From the NCBI GenBank assembly GCA_963932145.1, contig OZ010580.1:3549134-3613133 (forward strand): DNA of 64,000 nt, read 5' to 3'. Of this stretch, positions 36,601-45,500 are shown in pieces (position 1 is the stretch's first letter; each line of letters starts with the position of its first letter). The stretch is from Acanthosepion lycidas. Taxonomy: Eukaryota > Mollusca > Cephalopoda > Sepiida > Sepiidae. Made by a program: the position numbers and the translations under genes. The notes below the pieces were generated by a model. That model was not told the DNA's origin. It saw only the letters and a program-made list of their open reading frames with translations, and searched no databases.

Positions 36601-39600
36601 TTCTATGAAGTGCAGAGTACATGTGTCTGTCTGTCCATTTTCTGATCTCAGTGAATCATAAACAATCTGAAGTAACAGGTAGTAACTACTGTAGTTACAT
36701 GTCATTAAAAATTAAATAACTCATTTAAAGTTAAATTTAAATACTGAACAGAGAGAAAGGTTTAAAAAAGAAAAACATTTTTTGTTAAAGGTTTAACTTT
36801 AATTTCATTTTTTGTCACAGTTGATATTGTCTAATTAAACCATAGTCAAAACTTAAGTGGGGCACTGTGTGTTGCTCATGATTTTTTCTTTTTCTAGCAC
36901 GCATACTGTGATATATTTGAAATATTACATAGTTTGGGTTCCCTAATGTCTTTTAAGGGTGACTTTATGTGAAGGGATCATACAGAATGTAAACAGACTA
37001 CGGAGATTGGTTGTGTATACAAAGAAAGATTGTCGAATTAAGGTGTCAAATTATTCCCAAATTCTTTTACGTGCATTGGACACTGAATGTAAAAGGCAAA
37101 AGTCCCAAAATCCCTCCGCAGGTGCTATTCTATTCTCATCTTTGTAATAATATTTAGTCTATTGTTTCAAGTGGAAACTGCATACAATGATCTTGAAGCA
37201 AATTGGAATTGTCTCACTTTTATCATGTTTGCCATCCTTAAAAGAGATAGTTGTTTTATTTTCTTCTTCTTAAAAAATGTGTTCTTTCACTAAACTGATT
37301 TATTTTTTCACCACCTAATCTAAAGATTGAACTTGATTTTGCAGCAGGAATCAATCTTTTTATGATCTTGGTTCTTTTTATACACAGGATTTCCTAAATA
37401 GTCTCAGCTAAGCTTGCCGAAGAGCATAGGTACTGATTCCTTAAAGAATCCAAATAGGGTTTTTGAAAGTATATCCATTTAAATAATATAATGAAAACAA
37501 TAAAGAAGATGCTAGTCTATAAGAATCATTAAATAATAACCATGTCTGATTTGAGATTTAAATTTAATTCTGTGCAAAACAAAAAATTATTCCAATTTGG
37601 GAATGAGGTTAAGTGATGACATATCTTTGTAAGATTGTCTTGATAATTTCAATTTTTAAGAATGATTTGAAAATTTTCATAAAATGATTTGGAATTTAAT
37701 TAAAGCAAAGAGAGTCTGGTTCATGACAACATTTTAGGAATACAAGATAAAAAAATCCCACAAATGAAGTAGTAGCCAATTTTCTTCCTGATTTCAAATT
37801 AGTTTTATTAGTACTGAGCTGACACTTTTTGTATGGCACAGATTTGTAATGTTTTGCAGGATTAGTAGTTTTCATTTAAACAAAACAAATATTTTCAAAA
37901 TTTATTCTCAATATTAGAATAGCCTAAACTTTGCTCAATTTGAATTTCAGTTCAAATGTGTAATTGATGAATGGTAATAAAGCTATGTTTTCTTTCAGAT
38001 GAAAAAGAGAAAGATGTGGATACTGCTGAAGATGGTGTTCAACACAAATCCAACGGCAGTCAAGCACCTCGTGCTCTCCACAAAACTTGCTCAATATTTC
38101 TACGCAACCTTGCTCCTTCAATTACCAAACAAGAGGTCGTTGCTGTGAGTGTATTGTTTGTTTCACCAGGAAAAGTCTTTTGCAAAAGAATTGTGTATAT
38201 GTGTGTGTGTGTGTGTGGGGGGGGTGTAAGTATTTTAAAATCACAAAAATTTTTGAATTTGTTTTCATTTTAGCCAATAACAATAGAAATTGTTTGATTA
38301 TTCTGTCTCTTGATTAATGTATTCCTCTTAAATGACATTGATTTGAATGTTGTTTTTTATTATTATGCCATGAAAACATTTTTTGTCTGCAATGTGTGAT
38401 ATTGTGATTCTACTGAATGTATGTGCATTTCTCTCTCTCACCCATATTTTGATTTTACTTTTGTTTTCTCTCAAATGGATAATGGAGATACCCTCCCTAC
38501 CCAATTTGTATATCTGGTTTTCGTCTAAGCTAAGTGACTCTTAAAATTGTTGGCTCAATAGATCTCCATCAATTGGTATTGATTGATTGTTTCCATTTGA
38601 ATTCTTTTGATCGGTCGTTATCCTGGTGGTCTTTTATAACCTGTTGTTTTTTGGGTATTGATTGATTGTTTCCATTTGAATTCTTTTGATCGGTCGTTAT
38701 CCTGGTGGTCTTTTATAACCTGTTGTTTTTTGTTTTGTTTTTTTTTTCCCTACCAATTCTTGCCTTTTAGGCATAGAAAGAAGGATTTCAAACTCAGATT
38801 TTTGTGGAAACCATCAATACAGGTGATAAGCATAATGCATCTCCAAATGAAATTATTTGGAAATATGTCCTTTTAGGATTGATTCAGGACTTTGTTGCAG
38901 GGGTGGAGGTCTTGATTCTTCATATTTTCAATTTAAAAGTTCATGCTTTCTCACTCGGTAAGAACTTTTTGCCATTTTCTTTGTAGACATGTCGGCGCTA
39001 TCCTGGTTTCATGCGAGTAGCTCTTCAGGACCCACAACCAGAACGCAGGTTTTTCAGACGTGGTTGGGTCACTTTTGAACGTAATGTCAACATTAAAGAA
39101 ATCTGTTGGAATCTCAATAACATTCGTGTAAGCTGATATTTTTATTTAGTTTAGGATTTTTTTTTTTATGATTTTAATTTCTCAACTTTGAGAAATATTT
39201 AAAATTTGCACTTATTTTAGCAAAATAAGTAATTTACACTTGTGCTTACTGTGTTAGTTTAGGTTTATTTGGGTAACAAAGAAAGTTGTTTTTTAAGAAA
39301 ATAAGTAATTTTTATAGATTTATTCCAAAAATTTATTTTGTTATTTTAAATTTACGAAATTGTTCCCTCTTTAATTATTGATAAGTCTTTTGATAAAATT
39401 ATAAATTATGTTTTTAAAAAAAACTTTTTTTTTTTCATTATTGCTTTTAGCTGCGTGACTGTGAACTGGGGGCCATCGTGAACAGGGAGCTGAAGCAGCG
39501 AGTGCGCCCCGTCCATGGCATTACGGCCCACAAGCCCATTGTCAAGCAGGACATCAAACTTACGGCTAAGATTATCCAAAACTTGGACTCTAAGTGGAAA

Positions 39601-42600
39601 CTCTGGGAAGATGTGGGTGAGGAGAAGAAAGATGCTGAAAAGGTAAAAGGAAGATGGCAAATTTCCCAATTTAGTTTTTTAGGGTTTTTTTTTTTTTTAT
39701 AATTATTTACATGATTTATTTATTTAATTTTCATTTATTTGATGCTTTATTTAATTTTGTTTTAATTTTTTTTAATGAAATACAAAATTTTGGGGATGTT
39801 TAGATTTTGTTATAAAACAGATTTCCTCTTCAACTTGAGAGACTTAAACCATTTTTTTTTTTAAATAGAAACTATTTTTCAATGTAAAGAATATTGTTTG
39901 CCTTCCCTTTTATAATGTCTTGACTGATATGTATTCTATTTGTGCAGTCATATGGTTTGGTGTCAAAGAATCCTGTGTTGAAGAACATAACAGATTATCT
40001 TGTTGAAGAAGGCAGTTACGAGGAGGAAGAGCTTCTTGGTAAGTCGAAATCAAAGTGACCACCACTTCATAATTAGATTGAAAGAAGCAAATATTTTCTG
40101 GGTTTTAATGCTGCAACTGTTCTTTTTTCTCAAATTGGCTGCTTAGGATTTGGAAATTTATTTTCACTTCTCTTTCCCATTTTTTTTCTTTCAATCATTC
40201 AAATTCAACATTTTATTATGAAAAACAATCCCCTGTAAATTTGGAGAACATATAAAACCCTATTTTCTGTTGTCCTAATCATCTACTCCACTTCCTCATT
40301 TGATATTGTTCATTTTATGTTTGGCTTATATATCTTTTTTTATAGTTTTTTTTTTTTTTTTCCATAATTTGCTTGATCCCTGTTTTCTGTTCTATCTGAA
40401 AATGTTGATTAGAAAACATCCTTTTGCCAATTCTGATAATGAGCAAGCCTCCTCCCCGACCATTTTGTTAATTGTAGTTAGTTTATTCCTCATTGGGAAT
40501 CTTGTGCCAGACTAATGATTACTTCCTGAATACACAATCTCAAGAAACTGATTTTACAGTTTCATATTTGTCTTGGACAAATTGTGCAGCCTTCTTATCT
40601 TAGTCATTTTAAAGCCATTCATGTAAAATCCTTCACTGTTTGAAATGATTTTTTTTTTTTTTTTTTTTTTGTTCAGGTGAAAGTGTTGATGATAAAGACA
40701 AACCCAAAGAAGGAATGCAAGAAATATCAGTTGAAAGAGATGCCACTCTTCTTTCTGTAAGTCTCTTCCAGTTCAAAATTGCTTTCTCACTTTTCTGTTA
40801 TTGTCAGAATTTAGATTTTCATTTGCAGTTTGTTGGTGCAGCACACTCATTCTTCAATTCACTCTCTGCATTTGGTCTTTAATCAAACTTGATTAAAGTC
40901 TGATACAACAGATATAAAGGTGTAAATATTTAATCCTTGTTGTGTTTGGAGATTGAATTTCATTTTGCGCTTTTTCTTCCTGCCTAACAAACTGGATGTT
41001 TAAAATGGCATATTTTATTTGGGCATTGACACATGTGTTGTTTGTCTTACAGGTTCTTGACCGCATGATCCTCTACTTGCGTATTGTCCACTCGTTGGAT
41101 TACTATAGTGCCAGCGAGTATCCAAATGAAGATGAGATGCCCCATAGATGTGGTATTATCCATGGACGTGCCCCACCACCTCTCAAAATGACACAGAATG
41201 ATGGTAAGCTTGTTCTGGTCGACGTGATCTTTTCACAACTGACAGCTCAGCACTTGGTTTTTCAGCTTAGCAGAAGAAACAGTAGAAACCCATTTACTAT
41301 GAATATAGATTTTGTTTTCTCTCCTGTCAATATCAAAATGAAAAGTACATTAATATAACATTATTATTTACATTCTGACTAATATCCTCATCAATGTAGT
41401 GTGCAATATTGGGCTGTATCACAACATCTTGGATGTTACACTCTCTGGGCATCCTGGGTATGACGATAAACTACATCCGCGTCTAGGGTAAGACAATAAA
41501 CTATGTCCAACTGCAAGGCCTCTGATCAGGAGGCTTTGAGGAGCATGGAACCACCTCTTAATTGCTGATGTTCTTAGGTCCACCCTGACTGGTGTGGTAG
41601 CACCTGTTAGGGTCCCAGATATGGGCAAATAGTTAACCCAGAAACTGAGATAAAAGGCATTATAAAAGTGTAAAAATAGGTCTTAATACCAGAAATACTC
41701 TGTAAAAAATTATTACCAGAAATAAATTAAAAAAAAAAAAAATATTACCAGCAATACGCTTTTTGAAAAAATAATATTACCAGCTATAGTTTGTTTTGTG
41801 GAAAAAAAATATTAACAGAAATAGATTTTTGACAAAACTAAAATATTACCAGGAAGGAAAAAAAAAAAGAAATAAGTTGTCGGCATTGAATGACCCATTG
41901 AGATTGATATACCGTAAAACAAACCATACCAAACACTCTCTGGCCTTCAGGTGTTTGTTGATCCAGGTAACCTTCAGTGATTTCACACTGAGTCTGGACT
42001 ACCCAGCCCAGAGATTGAACTCACAATTACTATGCTGCCAAATTTATGAACTAGGATGATGATCAATGCTAGTGATTGTGGTGGGGAGTGGGGTGGAGAA
42101 TGAAACAAGTTTGTACTGTGAATGGATATTTTAAATTATTCTCAACACCTAATTTAGAAATTTTATGTTTGCAAAAAATGTTTTATGTTAAAGAATTAAT
42201 TTGACATGGCACAAATCCACAAGTATGGGAGCACCCAGTGAGGGTCAAACTCACTTTTATCTGCTAAATCCTTTCAGAGTAAGAATGGCTCCCTTCAACT
42301 TCCTGTCTTTTGTTGAGAATTGTTGCTCTTTCACGTTTCCATATCCCTTTTTGGGACATTTTCTGATGTCCTAACAATTTATATCTCGGTTATGATTTTT
42401 GTTGTGCATGTCTTTCCATGTGAGCAAAGATCTCTTCCAACAGAGCTGACTCTCTTCATAAAGGAATGGTTTCCCATTGCTTTTCTTTAAGGCGACTTTA
42501 TCAAGACAAGCCCTCTAGCTAGCTGGCTGTTGCCCCTTTGGTATGTCATATTTTTTATTATACATGTTGGCTAACCATCCTCCTCATCCCTTTTTCAATT

Positions 42601-44344
42601 AGGGTGGGAAACCTACTTTGGTCACTGACAATCTGATGGAGGAGGCTATAAAGAGTTTTATTCACTTCCCTATTCAATCACTTATTGGAGCTAAATATGG
42701 GTGGGGACAGGTGGATCGATCCACTGAATGACTCTCATGAGGTGGGGGTGGGTGAGGGTGTGTGTGTATAAATCTCAGCTCCCACCAAGTGATGAAATTA
42801 GAAGCTCTATCCTTAGTTTGTGTGCTGAGTGGTTTACCAAAGAATTTTTTGTTTTATCTTAAGGCTTCTTGCATCTTTTCCACTATTAGAATTTGTCAAA
42901 CATATTTACTTTTGTTTCCCATATACTAGGTACTGACAGCAGAGAATTAACTTTTCCTTTATTGGAACCCGTAGTGGGGAAAATATAAATTCATCACATT
43001 TGTTTTCATTATGGCCTTAAGGCAAGTGAAAGAAATCAGTTGATTCTCTTTGTTAATAATCAAGCACTCCTGTGTGCTAATTGCTAATCATCTCATCAGA
43101 CTCTTGATAGAATTCCCAAATGAGAATTAGGGACGTGTTTAGTCTTTTTTACAGTTTTCTATCTTTGATAGGTGTTAAGAGATTGGATAAATTTCATGTA
43201 TATCATAAAAATTGAAATTTTTAATAAAAAAAAAAGAAGTTTTACATTGTTACTGATTAATGTAAGAGATTGCTAAAAAGGTCTCATCAGAACCAAGTAG
43301 CCTCGTTCCCCAGAAAGAGAAAAGAAATCTAATTCTTTGGTTTGTTTCAGCAATCCCTTGTAAACTTTTTATTTTATTTATTTTTTTTTTTTGTTTGAAT
43401 AAGGATGAAAAAAAGTTAAATAATTTTTATTCCTACTTTTACAGTGACTGAATGGATGACAAATTTTGAGACTAAAGTGAAAAGCTTTGTTGAAATGCAA
43501 GACCTTTTGGACAAAGCAGAATCTATCCAGTTGGGTAGAAAAGACCCTGATGTGTATCCTTTTCTTTCTTTCATTCAAAGTTGATGTTTGTTTTTAATTT
43601 TGGTTTTATTAAAACTTGGATTCATTTGATTTATATTTTTATATATTTGTAACATCTTGCAAAAGAGCAACCCTATTTCCCAAATGACCTCTCAACATGG
43701 CTAAATCTTTGTCTGCCTTTCTTAAAACAAATTAGGCATTTGATAGTTGATAAATATTTTAGTCAAAAAAAAGTGTGTGTGGGTGGATAATTAGAAATTA
43801 GGATCTTTTTTCTTTTTTTTTTTTTCTGACAATTTATGATCAGTAGAATATGATTATTTTTTTTAATAGCAGTGTTGGGTGGGTGGCTCTCATATGATTT
43901 CTATTTTTGTACTTTTGATAAATTGTCAGTTTTTCATAGGAAAGATGTCTTAGTTCCAGAGAGAAATGTGTGTTTTGTTTTCTTAAAGACTGATATCATT
44001 TGAAAGTTGTTTAATCCTTAACTTGGTGTTCAGTGAAGTGGAAAAATTTGTCACTTCCAACACACAAGAATTAGCCAAAGACAAATGGCTTTGTCCACTC
44101 AGTGGTAAGAAGTTCAAAGGTCCAGATTATGTAAAGAAACACATATTCAATAAGCATGGAGAAAAAATTGAGGAAGTCAAAAAAGAGGTAAACATTTTTA
44201 TTCACCTGGTGCCCACCCCCAACAGGATTACTAGAGGAAATTTTAGTATCTTTTTTTGTGGTAAAAAAAACATTGATTTCTTGCAAAATCCAAATAATTA
44301 TCAAATTTTAATGAAATTTTGAGCACTTATTCATAAATGAATTA

Positions 44345-44375
<31 letters not shown>

Positions 44376-45463
44376 CTGCATCTGTTTACTTACTTAATTT
44401 TATTAAATTTTGAGAAATTAAAATTCCATCATCTGCATATTTATTTTAGTTAAAAGCAGGACTCCTTGGAGAATTTAAAAAATCTATTTTTGTAAAATAG
44501 AAACACCATTTACTGAAAATCTGCTCTGAATCATAAAATAAAAGGTGCAATAATTAGGAAAGCTTTTAATTACATTTATAAATAAGTTATATTAAGGACA
44601 TTATTTTTTGATGAATAATGGATTTTTACAAGAATTGTTTTCATTTTTTTTTTAAATTTTATATTAGAGTAATTAAGTTTTAAATCTTTTAAAGTTCTGT
44701 ATTAATTTCACCTTTTTAAATGATATTAAGTAAAAATTATATTTACTAATCATAAATGGAAAAGCTTAGTACAAATCATATTTTTTTTTTTTTTTTGAAT
44801 TTTGAATTTTTTGTATATGTATAAATGTGCTGATTTTTGTAGATATGGGTGACCATACACAATATTATCAGAAAATAAGAACCATAACTATAGTAAATTT
44901 AAAGCCAAAATATCTCAAATTCAATAAAATATTACAGAGAATATTTTCCTAAATTTTTAAGATTACTGAGTGCTTAAAAATTATATACAAAAGTTGCTCA
45001 TGTTATATTTACTTTTTTTTTTTTAATAAAGCCCCTGTAGAACAACATTAGGCAGACATCAATCTGTCATTACATCAGATTAAATAAAAAGCTACTGACA
45101 TGTTCAAAAATACATTTCTGTGATATTTTAATCTTTAAATAAATAATGTTTGTTTCAAATCAGATTAATTATGCTTTAAATTAGCTATTATTCCTCAAAG
45201 TTTCAGAAAAGTATATTTTATTTTTGGAAGACTTTTTGATAAAGAGAATTACATTCTGATAGGTGGCTGAAAATGGCACTAAAATAAATTTCAGCAATTT
45301 CAAAATGAAAACTCTTTCCGATCAACTTAAGTTAGTTTTGAAATACTACAAAGTATTTTGTTTATTGGAAATATTAAATGTATTAACTTGAAATTAAAAC
45401 TAAAATAAAAATTTCCTAAAAATTAATTTTAAATCTTAGCTGTTACCATTCTATGGAGGTACC

Positions 45464-45500
<37 letters not shown>

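Noticed and set aside
36959-37147. Open 62-codon plus frame in an SRRT intron
   Set aside because: No splice sites in phase, no similarity recognised and ordinary length for chance.
38575-38732. Start of a CRISPR-like array
   Set aside because: Only two adjacent identical units with no spacers, in a eukaryotic intron.
41204-41358. Continuation of the SRRT frame past coding exon 16
   Set aside because: A consensus GTAAGC donor ends the conserved part; the next 50 codons have no similarity and the following exon joins in frame without them.
43549-43556. Alternative donor GTGTAT at 43552 for SRRT coding exon 17
   Set aside because: It would end in phase 0 and break frame with the conserved next exon, which needs two carried bases.
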